Source of the DNA: Chitinophagaceae bacterium
GTDB taxonomy: Bacteria; Bacteroidota; Bacteroidia; Chitinophagales; Chitinophagaceae
Assembly: GCA_016703625.1 (NCBI GenBank)
Contig: JADJBP010000001.1
Location: forward strand, 1-64,000
Reading direction: 5' to 3'
DNA: 64,000 nt
Part shown: positions 29,371-40,161 of the stretch, one piece after another
How the letters are laid out: each line of letters opens with the position of its first letter
Position numbering within the stretch: the first letter of the stretch is position 1
Made by a program: the position numbers and the translations under genes
Notes under the pieces: generated by a model
Told to the model about the DNA's origin: nothing
Databases searched by the model: none
The model's input: the letters and a program-made list of their open reading frames with translations, nothing else

Positions 29371-32300
29371 TTACCGCCAGTCGCCATACAATACAAAAGC
29401 GCCCCAGTAATTGGTGTGGTTGAAACGGGGTGACTGGCTTAGTTTTACCTGGGCCTGCCTGAGTGCTTCTGCTTTCTCCATCGGTACCGGCAACGAAAGG
29501 TTTTCATAAAAATACTGCATCAACAATCCCGTTGGCTCATCTGCCACTTTCCATAAACTGGCAACAACTGTTTTTACATTGCTCACCAGGAATGAATTGG
29601 CGGGCGAAATATTCCAGCCTTTTACCAGCTGCTTGCTAACTGCGGTTTGGCAGGCCGAAAGTATGACCATATTACAGTCGGTGATCCCAAGGCTTTGGAT
29701 CTCCCGCATGGTCAATTGTCCGTTATTGCCGTTGCTGGTGTCCTTGTCGGGCAATAATTTCAGGTATGACTGGGAATAATCTGATGAATAGTTTAATACC
29801 CCGTGTGTTGCAAAATGAATGTATTTCTTTTGGCGAAGACTTATCTTGGCCAGGCTTTCGGTTGCCCTTGCGTCGGCATACACAGTGGAATCAGACCCCA
29901 GGATCTTCCCGATCTCTTTTACCTCGCCTATATTAAACTGCAGCGTTGCGTCCGGTACGCCAAATGCGGCAAAAGACTGCAACCCGGTTTTTACAGCTAT
30001 CTCTTTTTCGCCTGAATTAAATACCGACATTTTATTTGTGTAAAAAATATTATGGTCTTCAATCAAAAACCTGAATTTATTCCCTGCTGTTTTTTCACCA
30101 AGGCACTGAAAAGGCAGGTTGCTGAAAACGCCCGTTGGAATAATGCACAGTTTCTTTTTACCGCTTATTTTATCCAACACGGTTGAAATGAGCGTCTTAT
30201 ATAAGTGGCCGGAGAGGTCTTTGAATTCAACCACGGCAGCTGTATTGTCTTCATCCACCGGTTCGGACCTTAATGCCAGTGGCCCCGTTCCGGTTTGTTT
30301 TGAGGTATTCTTTATAGCTTCTATAAATGTATTTACTGCAGGGCCAATATCAACCGTCATGGTATCTACTGAAAGTTTTTCCCTTGTTAATGAGAATATC
30401 ATTAAAGTATTATTGTTCAGCAGGTATAACAGCACGGCAACATCTTCCGGTAATTTACTTTTGTAGTTGTTAAACTCATCCGCATTAGACCTGCTGAAAT
30501 ATATACTTAACTCCGGGTATTTTCCCACTACATCCTCCAGGAAATTATTATAATTAGCCTCTACGATCTCGATCTTTTTCAGGGTTTCTTCTTTTGCTGA
30601 TCCCTCCTGCTTCTCCAGCGTGCTTTCCAAAGCTTTCTTAGACTGCTGCATGGCAAGCAATTTTTTCAGCGCTTCATTTTTTTCTTCATTATTGGATGAA
30701 GATGACAGGGTGCCCGACAATTCTTTTATGCCTGCAATATTACTCCTGTTGGCATATGCCCACGCATCATTGATATTGCCCAGGTTGTAGTATGAAAAGG
30801 TGATCTTGTTATAGAGGTCAGATTTTTTAGGGTCATTGTTAAATATTTTCCTGGCTTCTTCTCCGCCGTACAGGTTTTCAGAATTTTTATCAAGCAGTGC
30901 TACAGCTTTTTTAAAATACTGTAAAGCGCTGTCGTATTTGTTCTGTGAATAAAATAATAAACCCAGCTGATAAAAGGGTTCCCATCCCAGTGTAATATGA
31001 TATTCAATAACAATGTTCCCTGCTTTTCTGAAATCATTTTCAGCGTTCTCAGTTTTACCCCTGTCTTTGTTTATTTGTCCGAGGTAAGTCAGTGCCTCTA
31101 TTGCTTTTCTTTTTCACCGCTGCTGTTGGCATATTCAGCAGCATAATCAAAATAGCTGATCGATTTGTCTGTTTGTTTTGTCTCGTAATATAATTTACCC
31201 AGGCTTAGTGCCATGCCCGAAGCAACACGATGCATTTTTTTATCCTTTGTTACCGGGAAAACCTCCAGCAGGTCTGCTTCAGCTTCTTTGTATTTTTTCA
31301 GGTAAAAAAGATCTTCGGCAATATTACCCTTACCCAACAGGTAGCTCTCATTGATGATCCCCTTTTTAAGCTGGTCCAGTGCAAGCCTGTGGTATTTTAA
31401 TGCATTTACATAATCCTGCTGGGTAAAATAAGTTACGCCGATATTGGTTGAAACAACGCTCCTGTTCTCAATGGCCTGCTGATCTATATATATACTATCG
31501 GCCAGTAAAAAGGCATTGATGGATTTGTTATACGCTCCCATACTTTTATACAGGGTGCCCCTGGATAAATAAGTGTTTGCCAGTCTTAACACGTTGCCCG
31601 ACCTGCCGAATATGGCAAGGGCGCTGTCGCTGTTCTTTAAGCCTTCTTCAAATTCGCCTGTAAGGCCGTATAAAAAAGAAGTGGCTTCCAGGGTTGTTCC
31701 CAGGGCAATGCTGTTATTGCTAGCCTGTGCAAGCTGAATGGCTTTATTCAGCGCTTCTTTTGCTTTTGGAAAATTTCCCATGGAGATATTCAATTCGGCA
31801 ATACTGTTAAGCTGCCAGATCACACCGGACTGGCTGACCGTATCAAAAACCTGCATGGCCAGGTTGTAATAATGCATGGCGCTGTCCAATTGGGATTGTG
31901 TTTTGTAGCCATAAGCTTTTAAAGACAGGCAATCGCCATAACTTTGGGCCGTATTTAATTGTTTACTCAGGCCAAGGCATGCTTCATAGTGGGTATCCCC
32001 GGCTGCAGGATTACCTGTGCGGTAAGCGAGGTTTGCCAGAGACCTGGTTGCGTCAAAAAAGTATGCGGTGTTTTTAGTGCTTTCGCTCAATTGGCTGCAG
32101 GCTATAAAATAATTCCGGGCTTTAACCGAATCCATATCATACCAGGCGTTTCCTAAATTATACAATGCCTCTACGGTAGCTTTACTGTTTATCCCGTTTG
32201 CTTTTTCAAAAAACTCTACTGCTTTTTTATTGTTTTCATCATTATAGAAAACGTTCCCTTTTTTTATTATACGTTTCGGCCAGGCCCGAGCTGTCTTTCA

Positions 32301-34144
32301 GCTGCCGGTAAAACCCGGCAGCTGAATCATAGGCCACCAGTGCCTGGTTTTTTTGCCCGCTTAATAAATATAATTCCCCAATACTTTTCCATGAATGTGC
32401 CTGGCCTGATAAATTATTTGCTTTTTTTCTTAACCCGATCGATTCCTTGTGTGCCATTACGGCTGAATCATATTTTCCCAATTCCCAGTAACAGCTGCCC
32501 TTCAAAGATTTTGAATAGCCGGCACCATTATCATTGTTGATCAGTAATAATTTTTGCATGGCAGAATCGGTATAGGCCATACATTTACTGTAATTGGCCA
32601 GCTTATAGTAGCTGTAGGCCATATCATTTTGCACCTTTGCCCAGTTAAGTGTATCATAGTTTACCCTGTAAGTATAAGCTGCATTCACAAATGCATCCAG
32701 CGCAGCAGATGGCTTTCCCTGGTCGTTATTAACACGGCCAATAAACGCAAAATATTCAGCATTTTTTATCAGCGATTCAAAGCTGTTTATATCTTTATTC
32801 AATTCGATCAGGTTGCCATAAGATTTGAGTGCCAGGTCATAATTCCCTTCTGCATAATACATGGCCCCTTCGTATTCATATCTTTTTTGCCGGTTGCTGT
32901 TATATACATTTTCCAGCAAGGTTGATTTATAAGCTGCAATTTTTATTTCGAATTCCCGGATCAGGTCTTTTGCCTTTGAAAACTGCAATAACTTATTGAG
33001 GCAAAATATTTTTTTTGGAAATGGCCGCCAGCTCATATTCATGCTGGTTTGACAAGACTGCATATTTGATGGCAGAGTCGCATTGTATTACCGCAATTTC
33101 ATACCTGTCCTGCTTGTGGTTTATTTCAGCTTCGAGTACCCATGTAAGCGATTTGCCGCTTGTGTCATTCACCGCATAGGCAATGGTTCTGATAAAGTCA
33201 TTATATGCCGAAGCTTCAGCAAATTTTTCGGCGGCTAATAATTTTTCAACATCTTTTATAAAAGAGAGGCAATGGTTATCCTCGATAATGTCTTTTTTAT
33301 AAATGGGAAGCAGCTTTAAAAATGCAGCCCTGTTCTTATAGACCGGAAGCAATGCTTTTTTTATTTCCCCGGGGCTGTAAGGTGCTTTATTCAATGCCCA
33401 GGTTACAAAGGTCTCATTCAGTTTGAAATCTTTACCCCGGTAGTTATCCGTATATGCACTTACAAAGAGCAAAAAACTTTCCAGGTCTTCTCTCTTTGCA
33501 TCCCGGAGCGTTTCCAGGAAAGTTTTCCCGCCATACCTTCCACCCGTGATCTTTTGGTTTACCGTTTCCCGCATATCTTCCCGGTCTTTCATAAAATTAT
33601 ATGTGTCATGCAGATCTTTCAGCAAGATCGCATACAGGGAATCTTCCTTCTGCTTATTGTCGGTGTAAAGAATATCCGGAAGTGCATAAAAGCTTTCCCT
33701 GTTTAAGTTGGTAAACAGTATTTTATTAAATGCCAGTTCAGAGAAAATGCTGCGTTGAAGAACCACGGGAACCGGTATTTTGAGTGAGACCAGGTCTCCT
33801 ATATCCAGCGAGTCTTCTGACTTATCAAGTTTTACCATGGCGGCTATTAAACTATCCGCTTTTACGATCTTGCCGGTACCCACCAATTTAAATTTCCTGT
33901 TTTGCCCCGCGGCGTTTTTTACAGATGAATATGCCAGATAGGCGTTTATTAAATTCCCTTTTTTTATACCCATATCCCTGGGGGCATCAATAAACACAAC
34001 AATGGTATCTTTTACCCTGTACTCATAATAAATCTTAAAATACAGTTCCTTCTCCTCGGTTTTAACCGGGGATTGTGCAGATGCTGTTGCACCGGTCATA
34101 AGAAACAAGGCGCAGAGATAATATTTTTTAAATTGCAATTTCAA
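29371..34144 (-). CDS. Exported TPR-repeat protein with C-terminal CHAT peptidase domain
   Basis: One gene of about 1,590 codons; three indels (near 33030, 32260 and 31112) split it. Signal peptide MKLQFKKYYLCALFLMTGAT at 34144. An N-terminal region of about 380 residues is followed by roughly 20 TPR units (AMYYAEGNYDLALKSYGNLI; YFTQQDYVNALKYHRLALDQ; LFYSQNKYDSALQYFKKAV). A coiled coil comes next, then the CHAT domain with the catalytic His in KKYIHFATHGVLNYSSD and Cys in MVILSACQTAVSKQ, ending NYWGAFVLYGDWR. CHAT is a caspase-related cysteine peptidase clan, and TPRs usually present the substrate or regulator. The downstream caspase-DUF4384 gene ends 11 bp before this start, so they form an operon. 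Substrate unknown. Confidence 0.85.
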
Positions 34145-34154
34145 TTAAAAGGGG

Positions 34155-36130
34155 TTAATCTTTTTTAATAATAAAGCTAACGGTAATTATTCCGGTTTCA
34201 TCTGTTTTTATTCCGGATATATCGGCTCTTGTTGCAGCCGGCCCCGGTTTTTCATTGAACAAATCATCCAATAACGTTTGAAAGGACTGCATATTATCCC
34301 TCGTGATTTTTTTCTCAAAAACACTTCTTAAATCCATGGGCTCTCTTGAAACGATTATTTTTAAAAACTCGGTGCCCGGAGGTGTGCCTGCGCTTACCGC
34401 CAGTTTTCTGATAACCACGCTGTTTTTCTCCACAGCATAATCGGCCGGTTCTTTTCCCTTGTATGGATAAAGGATTTCTACCTGGTTATCGGGATAGATA
34501 TCCAGAACAGTATAGTAAAGCCTGTGGTTGCTGTTGTTTCTTATGTGTAGCGCATATCCATCCCCGGTTCCCAGTTCAATTGCTGCCGGTTTAACATGGC
34601 CTTTTGCAGGAACAATTTCTGCTGTAACGTATTGAGCCAGCTCTCCGCCATCGGGCATCGTCCTTAAATATTTTATCCTCAACTCTTTTTTTATTCCTGC
34701 TATGAATTGTTGCTGTTGTTCAGCCGATAAAGAGTCTTTGTTTAAAACGCCGGCCGACCAAATGGGTTTATTATTTCTATCTGTAAGTGTCGCCTGTTTT
34801 CCTTCCCCTTGTTTTTTTACTTCCAGCTGAAAATCTGCCTGCGCTGATATTTTCAAAAAGGCATATGGTTTTATAAATTGTTTAACCTGTTTTTCCAGTT
34901 TTTTTGTTGCGGGGTCTGTCTCGGGAAAACTAAGCTTTAATGCAGCCTCAAGATTGCCATAATTTTCTTCATCTATTTTTAATTCATACAATTCATTTTT
35001 GTTTAACCCCTTTCTGCAACACCATAACTTTTAAAATTTTCAACCCTTTTTATTACTGCATTGGCATATACTTCTTTACTTTCTGCTTGATATATTTTAC
35101 AGGTGGCGCCATTCGCAATATTATCCATCAATCCTTTTTCAACGGCAAATACCGAATCCCGGGTAGCCGAACTTCCCGGTGTACCCACCCTTATATAAAC
35201 TTTGTCTTCTTTGGTTTTATATTTTCCGCTAAAAATGAACTGTTGTACGTTCCCTTCAATCATGGGTATTTGTTCAGGAATATGGGCCTGCATAGTTGCC
35301 CTGATCTTTTCAAACAACAATCCATAAGAATTGTCGGCTGTCATTTCGTGTAAAGCTTTATAAAAAGAATAAGTCAGGGAGCCAAGCTCTTCATTATTGA
35401 CCACTACCTGCTTGTTTTCCTGGTGTGGCGATGAGGCGCTTATGACAACCAGGTTGGCAACCGAGTCGGCAATGGTTTCAAAAAATCCCTGTTTGGCTTC
35501 TGCAGCAGATAAGTTTATGACCGAGTCCTGCGGGTTTTCCGGGTCCGGAAAAGGAATTGGTTCGCCCCTTGTTACCGCAAAACTTTCGTCGCGGGTACCC
35601 GTTCCCGAATGGCAGGCATCTAAAAGTACCAGCAGGCTTCCCCCGGCACCTAATTTTTTCCGGATGCTTAACAAAAGCGGGTACAGGTCATCGTCACGCA
35701 GGTGATTTTGGCCCCTGTAACCTGTAGGACTGTATTTTGCCATGGCATCATACGGTAAAAATGCTTCGTCATAACCATCATCTTCATCTTTACCAAGTTC
35801 AATGGTTTTCTGGTCTCTTATCTGCTGGCCATGGCAGGAGAAATGTATGACTACGATATCATTAGAATTGGCGTTTGCAGCAAGACGGTCAAGCGCTTTG
35901 AGAATAGCGGCTTTGGTTGCTTTACCGTTGATCAGTGTATCAATATTTTTTTCAGCAAACCCGTTGTGGCCCAGTGCCGCTTTAATATATTTTACATCGT
36001 TTACAGATGCAATGGGTTTTATTTTACTCGCCGCCGGGTATTCACCCACGGCCACGATAAGCGCCAGCTTTTTTTGTGAAAGCGAGTTTATGGTGATAAA
36101 CACAGAAAGCAACAGTAAAAAATATCTCAT
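34155..36130 (-). CDS. Exported caspase-like (peptidase C14) protein with DUF4384-type domain
   Basis: About 658 residues after repair of an indel in the GGGG run near 35010 (…GVAERG then LNKNELYELK). The start MRYFLLLLSVFITINSLSQ at 36130 gives a clean signal peptide; a farther ATG at 36205 would not. The caspase domain shows IVVIHFSCHGQQI (catalytic His) and LLVLLDACHSGTG (catalytic Cys), with GEDDDGYDEAFLPYD-type spacing between. The C-terminal half carries GYALHIRNNSNHRLYYTVLD and a Pro/Gly strand region ending LKIIVSREPMD, typical of DUF4384. The gene ends 11 bp before the TPR-CHAT gene on the same strand, so two clan-CD peptidases are co-transcribed and co-exported. Role unknown; proteolytic signalling or stress is inference. 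Confidence 0.85.
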
Positions 36131-36270
36131 CTGTGGAAATACAGGTTGGGTTGTTGAAACAGGTTTAGCTAACAAGAGGAAAAATAAGGGTTGATTGCAC
36201 AGCAAACAATACCCAACAGCACTTGTTTTTGCAAAACTTTATCATTTTGCCGGCCCGTTATCCCGGTAGT

Positions 36271-36785
36271 TTACCTGCCAAAATCATCCTGCAACCGCAC
36301 GATGTCTTCTTCATCACTGGGGTTTTCTGCATCGGTATGTCTCCAGATCTCTGCAACAATTCCCCAGGATTCCAAACCAACCAGGCGGTGGCGTTCGCCC
36401 TGTTTTAACTGAACAATGTCACCAATTTTTAAATACATTTTTCATTTTCATGGTCGGTGCTGCTGGTTATTACCGCAGCGGTGCCGCCAATCAGTTTCCA
36501 AATTTCGGCCCGGCGGTTATGGTACTGCCAGCTTAATCTTTTTTCAGGAGCCACCACCAATATCTTTGGACTCAGTTTGCCGGATATATTCAGCTCTTTT
36601 TCAGTCAGGTGTGGAAAAAAAAGTTTGATGAATTTTTCTGCCTCAGTTTCTTCGATCACAAAAAAACCACCCCAGGGCCTGGTGTTATCCTGGCTGTGGA
36701 TCTTAAGATTATGCAAATGCAGGTATTCTGCAATATGCTCAAAGATCAATTCTTTGGGTGTGTCGATTTTAAAATTCAGGCTCAT
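36271..36785 (-). CDS. Cupin, mannose-6-phosphate isomerase type II-like, frame-broken
   Basis: About 171 residues. Residues 1-115 read MSLNFKIDTPKELIFEHIAE to TAAVITSSTDHENEK, then one missing A near 36435 shifts the frame to MYLKIGDIVQLKQGERHRLV and GLESWGIVAEIWRHTD, ending LQDDFGR, stop at 36271-36273. The GE-RHR / GIVAEIW pattern is the conserved metal-binding beta-barrel of the type II phosphomannose isomerase cupin domain. Standalone cupins of this size may act on sugar phosphates or only bind them. It lies 11 bp upstream of mnmG on the same strand, so likely in an operon with it. Confidence 0.7.
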
Positions 36786-36796
36786 GATCGTATTTT

Positions 36797-38665
36797 TTAT
36801 CTCCCCATAAAAACCATCAATATTTGCACATCGCTTGGATTTACTCCTGAAATACGGGAAGCCTGTCCAAGGGTTCGGGGTTTTATTTTTGTAAATTTCT
36901 GGCGGGCTTCATTACTGAGTGAAACCAGCTTTTCATAATTAAAGTTATCTGGAATTATCAAATCTTCCAACTGGCTCATTTTTGAAACCAGTTCTTTTTC
37001 CTTTGCAATATACGTATCATATTTTATTTGTATTTCGGCCTGCTCCAGCGTTTCGTTGTCATAACCCGCCAGCAGCTCCTTTATTTTTGGAATATGGCCG
37101 ATCATATCTTTCAGGCCAATCATCGGCCGGAGCAACAGCTGTATCGCTTTTTGTTTATTTAATAACGTTGCCGATTGTACGCTTTCTAAGAACAGGGTTG
37201 TTTCGTCTGTATCCAAACTTGCTGCAGACAACGCCGCTTTTATTTTTTCTACGTTATCCCTTTTAATCCTTACTTTTTCCATTCTTTTCTGCGAAGCAAG
37301 TCCAAGCCGGTAACTTTTTTCTGTCAACCGCAGGTCTGCATTGTCCTGCCTTAACAGCGTTCTGAATTCGGCCCTGCTGGTAAACATCCGGTAAGGCTCA
37401 TCGGTACCTTTGTTAATAAGGTCGTCTATCAACACCCCAATATATGCTTCGCTCCTTTTTAAAATAAATGGTTCCAGCTCCCTTATTTTTTGGTGGGCAT
37501 TGATCCCTGCCATTAATCCCTGGCAAGCAGCTTCTTCATAGCCCGTGGTTCCGTTGATCTGCCCGGCAAAAAACAGGTTATCGATCAATTTCGTTTCCAG
37601 GCTGAATTTTAACTGTGTTGGCGGAAAGAAATCATACTCTATGGCATAGCCCGGCCTGAACATTTTACATTTTTCGAAGCCCGGAACCAATCTAAGTGCT
37701 TGATATTGAACAGATTCTGGCAAAGAGGTTGAAAATCCGTTAACATATATCTCAATTGTGTTATATCCTTCCGGTTCTACAAATAACTGGTGCCGGTCTC
37801 TTTGGGCAAACCTGCTTATCTTATCTTCAATACTTGGACAATACCTGGGGCCGGTACCTTGTATACGGCCTTGATACATAGGGCTTTGTTCAAATCCTGT
37901 CTTTAAAAGTTCGTGTACTTTTTCATTTGTATAGGTGATCCAGCAACTTTTTTGCTGTTCGGGTTTTATCTTATCTATATCCAGGTAGCTGAAGCCAACA
38001 ATTTCATCATCTCCTTTCTGTTCCTCCATTTTTGAGTAGTCGAGGCTGCGTCCATCGATCCTGGGAGGGGTTCCTGTTTTTAACCTGTCTGTCTCAAATC
38101 CCAGGGAAACAAGTTGTTCAGTGATTCCTGTTGATGCTTTTTCTGCCATCCTTCCGCCTCCGAAATTTTTCTCTCCAATATGTATCACCCCGTTTAAAAA
38201 AGTGCCATTGGTTAAAACCACTGCTTTCGCCTTTATTTCATGCCCCAGGCCCGTACTAACCCCGGTCACTCTTCCGTCTTTTACCAAAATTCCCTGTACT
38301 GTATCCTGGTAAAAATCAACATTGGGCGTATTCTCAAGCATTTCCCTCCAGGTTGCGGCAAATAACATCCGGTCGCTTTGTACCCTGGGACTCCACATGG
38401 CCGGGCCTTTTGACCTGTTCAGCATCCTGAACTGTATCATTGATTTATCTGTAACAATGCCGCTGTATCCACCCATGGCGTCAATTTCCCTAACAATTTG
38501 CCCTTTTGCAATGCCGCCCATGGCCGGGTTACAGCTCATTTGGGCAATGGTTTGCAAATTCATGGTTATTAACAGAACCTTACTTCCCAGGTTTGCCGCT
38601 GCAGCTGCGGCTTCACAACCGGCATGGCCTGCACCCACAACTATAATATCGTAATCCTGAAACAT
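36797..38665 (-). CDS. mnmG: tRNA uridine-5-carboxymethylaminomethyl modification enzyme MnmG (GidA)
   Basis: 622 intact residues, the normal length. FAD-binding IIVVGAGHAGCEAAAAAA at the N-terminus, MSCNPAMGGIAKGQIVREID after it, GTPPRIDGRSLDYS, FFAGQINGTTGYEEAACQGL in the middle and a helical C-terminal domain that contacts MnmE and tRNA (LGQASRISGVNPSDVQ). With MnmE it modifies U34 of tRNAs that read NNA/NNG codons. It is often near oriC in bacteria, which bears on two non-coding signals noted nearby. Upstream of ATG at 38665 lies TACCTTTA, close to a -7 box, only five bases before the start. No gidB or parAB in the window. Confidence 0.97.
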   Translation of the reverse strand: MFQDYDIIVVGAGHAGCEAAAAAANLGSKVLLITMNLQTIAQMSCNPAMGGIAKGQIVREIDAMGGYSGIVTDKSMIQFRMLNRSKGPAMWSPRVQSDRMLFAATWREMLENTPNVDFYQDTVQGILVKDGRVTGVSTGLGHEIKAKAVVLTNGTFLNGVIHIGEKNFGGGRMAEKASTGITEQLVSLGFETDRLKTGTPPRIDGRSLDYSKMEEQKGDDEIVGFSYLDIDKIKPEQQKSCWITYTNEKVHELLKTGFEQSPMYQGRIQGTGPRYCPSIEDKISRFAQRDRHQLFVEPEGYNTIEIYVNGFSTSLPESVQYQALRLVPGFEKCKMFRPGYAIEYDFFPPTQLKFSLETKLIDNLFFAGQINGTTGYEEAACQGLMAGINAHQKIRELEPFILKRSEAYIGVLIDDLINKGTDEPYRMFTSRAEFRTLLRQDNADLRLTEKSYRLGLASQKRMEKVRIKRDNVEKIKAALSAASLDTDETTLFLESVQSATLLNKQKAIQLLLRPMIGLKDMIGHIPKIKELLAGYDNETLEQAEIQIKYDTYIAKEKELVSKMSQLEDLIIPDNFNYEKLVSLSNEARQKFTKIKPRTLGQASRISGVNPSDVQILMVFMGR

Positions 38666-38689
38666 TTGGTAAAGGTAGTTTACGGCGAA

Positions 38690-39238
38690 TTAATCATCGC
38701 CAAATTTTCTGACCAGCTCTTTCTCTGCCAAGACTGTTTTTAAAGATGCCCCTTCGTTTAGCCTTTGAAAATCAGCCTGATCTAATTGTGCAACTTGCTC
38801 GAAATATGCCTTATTTTTTACTATAAATGCCACCAGCTCATTATTGCTTTCTATATTCGACACCTCAATTGTTTTTATCTTTTCAAGCATTTTTAAGCAA
38901 AATGGGTATTGAGTTTTATTATAAAGATCCTCGAAATAAGATCTTACTCCCATTACATCTATCCTGTTTCCCCGGGCTTTATTTAAATCAACTCTTTCTA
39001 CCCGTATATTGATAAAATTCCAGCATAAAAACAGGTCTTCCTCTTTTGAAAAATCAAAATATGCAACAGGAACGATATGGTCGAATTGCCAGCTTTTGGC
39101 AAAATTTTCCCAGGAAAGGCCCTCTGCGAACTGTATCGATATCCATTCCCTGATATTTTCTATATCAAGGCCAAAATACCTGGCATAAGCACTGCCCTGG
39201 CTTTTTCTGTTATGTAGCGCCGCAACGCTATTTGCCAT
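38690..39238 (-). CDS. HNH-nuclease-like protein
   Basis: 182 intact residues. The middle contains SWENFAKSWQFDHIVPVAYF, followed about 20 residues later by LCWNFINIRVERVDLNKA and RGNR: D-H-I-V-P plus downstream N residues is the layout of an HNH fold (first metal His-Asp, then Asn/His). The zinc Cys pairs of many HNH proteins are absent. C-terminal 80 residues are helical (MLEKIKTIEVSNIESNNELV). Similar standalone proteins occur in Bacteroidota without known role; they may be nucleases of small elements or domesticated. It starts 82 bp before the large palindrome. Confidence 0.55.
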   Translation of the reverse strand: MANSVAALHNRKSQGSAYARYFGLDIENIREWISIQFAEGLSWENFAKSWQFDHIVPVAYFDFSKEEDLFLCWNFINIRVERVDLNKARGNRIDVMGVRSYFEDLYNKTQYPFCLKMLEKIKTIEVSNIESNNELVAFIVKNKAYFEQVAQLDQADFQRLNEGASLKTVLAEKELVRKFGDD

Positions 39239-39319
39239 TTACGTTTTCTCTTTTTTAAGTAGAGATTCTGTTGTTTCTATAATATTTTGGGTTGGCACCT
39301 GGTTTTTTTACAAATATAG

Positions 39320-39366
39320 TGTTTCACGGCGAACAGTTCCCCAGGGGAACTGTTCGCCGTGAAACA
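39320..39366. repeat. 47-bp perfect inverted repeat with parS-like half-sites
   Basis: The left arm starts TGTTTCACGGCGAACAG and ends in TTCCCC; the right arm is its exact reverse complement (23 bp each) around a single A at 39343. The outer nine bases TGTTTCACG and CGTGAAACA equal the two halves of the ParB-binding consensus TGTTTCACGTGAAACA, here pushed apart by an inner 29-bp palindrome. It lies 6 bp past the ybeY stop on the minus strand but has no U-tract right after the stem, so it is not a standard terminator. Confidence 0.7.
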
Positions 39367-39372
39367 ACTGAT

Positions 39373-39798
39373 TTACCTAAAATACAAATTGAGATATTTT
39401 TTTTCCGCCTGGCGCATCAAATCAATTTCTGTACTTTTTTTATCCTTATACCCGCAAAGGTGTAAAGCCCCATGAAAAACTACCCGGTGAATTTCTTCAG
39501 TAAAAGTTACACCAGCTTGTTTTGCATTCTCTTTTACCCGGTCAATGCTTAAATACACTTCAGCTTCAATTTCATTTTTGGACGAACTCAGGTCAAATGT
39601 TATCACATCTGTATAAAAATCGTGCTTTAGAAACTCTTTGTTTATACCAAGCAGGTGTTCGTCTGAGCAAAAGATATATGCCAGGGTTCCCAGTTTCTTC
39701 TTTTCCCGGGCAAAAAGGCTTTCGATAAAGATCTTTAGTTTTTTGCGGTCCTTTAAAGTGCATTTTCTGTCGTATGAATAAAAATGGATCTTTTGCAT
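39373..39798 (-). CDS. ybeY: Endoribonuclease YbeY (16S rRNA maturation factor)
   Basis: 141 residues from MQKIHFYSYDRKCTLKDR. The catalytic zinc motif is VVFHGALHLCGYKDKKSTE (H-x3-H plus an acidic/Lys variant), the Bacteroidota form of H-G-x-LH-L-x-G-(Y)-D. LGTLAYIFCSDEHLLGIN and TDVITFDLSS are the other conserved blocks. It matures the 16S rRNA 3' end and takes part in ribosome quality control. Two further ATGs lie upstream (39813, 39831) in the same frame; the one chosen gives the family-standard N-terminus. Divergent from feoA, so they share the AT-rich gap. Confidence 0.93.
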   Translation of the reverse strand: MQKIHFYSYDRKCTLKDRKKLKIFIESLFAREKKKLGTLAYIFCSDEHLLGINKEFLKHDFYTDVITFDLSSSKNEIEAEVYLSIDRVKENAKQAGVTFTEEIHRVVFHGALHLCGYKDKKSTEIDLMRQAEKKYLNLYFR

Positions 39799-39842
39799 GC
39801 GTTTATTTCTCATATCGAAATTAGATAACAATATTGATTTGA

Positions 39843-39850
39843 TACATTTG
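39843..39850 (+). promoter_or_regulatory. -7 box TACATTTG before feoA
   Basis: Exact match to the Bacteroidota -7 consensus TAnnTTTG, 33 bases before the feoA start. No clear -33 TTTG box could be fixed. Confidence 0.55.
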
Positions 39851-39883
39851 CAACAGGCAATAAATTAATTGAACCTGAAATAC

Positions 39884-40129
39884 ATGAAGAAAAGATTATC
39901 GGAATTAAGAGTGGGAAAAACAGCTGTAATTACGGCATTTGAAAATGATGATATTTTCTTAAAACTTATGGAAATGGGATGTATTCCGGGGGAAACAGTA
40001 AAGGTAGATCAAAAAGCACCTTTGGGAGACCCTATTTCTATTACCGTTGCAGGCTATCATTTAAGCCTTAGGCTTGATGAAGCTGAAATGATCTGGGTAG
40101 AAGAAACGGTGATAACCGAACATGGATAA
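39884..40129 (+). CDS. feoA: FeoA-domain protein without FeoB
   Basis: 81 residues from ATG at 39884 (MKKRLSELRVGKTAVITAFE). SH3-like FeoA barrel with LKLMEMGCIPGETVKVDQ, APLGDPISITVAGYHLSLRL and EAEMIWVEE at the end, matching the whole family. FeoA supports the FeoB ferrous-iron transporter, but the next gene is nadD, 32 bp downstream, with no feoB in view. A TTG at 39869 would add five residues and is less likely than the ATG. Its promoter box is at 39843. Confidence 0.88.
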   Translation: MKKRLSELRVGKTAVITAFENDDIFLKLMEMGCIPGETVKVDQKAPLGDPISITVAGYHLSLRLDEAEMIWVEETVITEHG

Positions 40130-40161
40130 ACCCCGGCAATTTTATTTTATAAATTCTGTTA

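Noticed and set aside
29371..34144. CRISPR type III-E Craspase component
   Set aside because: The TPR-CHAT protein has a signal peptide, there is no Cas7-11-like gene and no repeat array. The partner is a caspase-like protein instead.
35802..36194. Plus-strand open frame antisense to the caspase gene
   Set aside because: The minus strand holds intact caspase motifs. The plus frame has no start context or family signal.
39320..39366. Ordinary intrinsic terminator of ybeY
   Set aside because: The position fits, but no U run follows the stem on the ybeY strand and the arms are far longer than needed, so it is kept as an unexplained palindrome.
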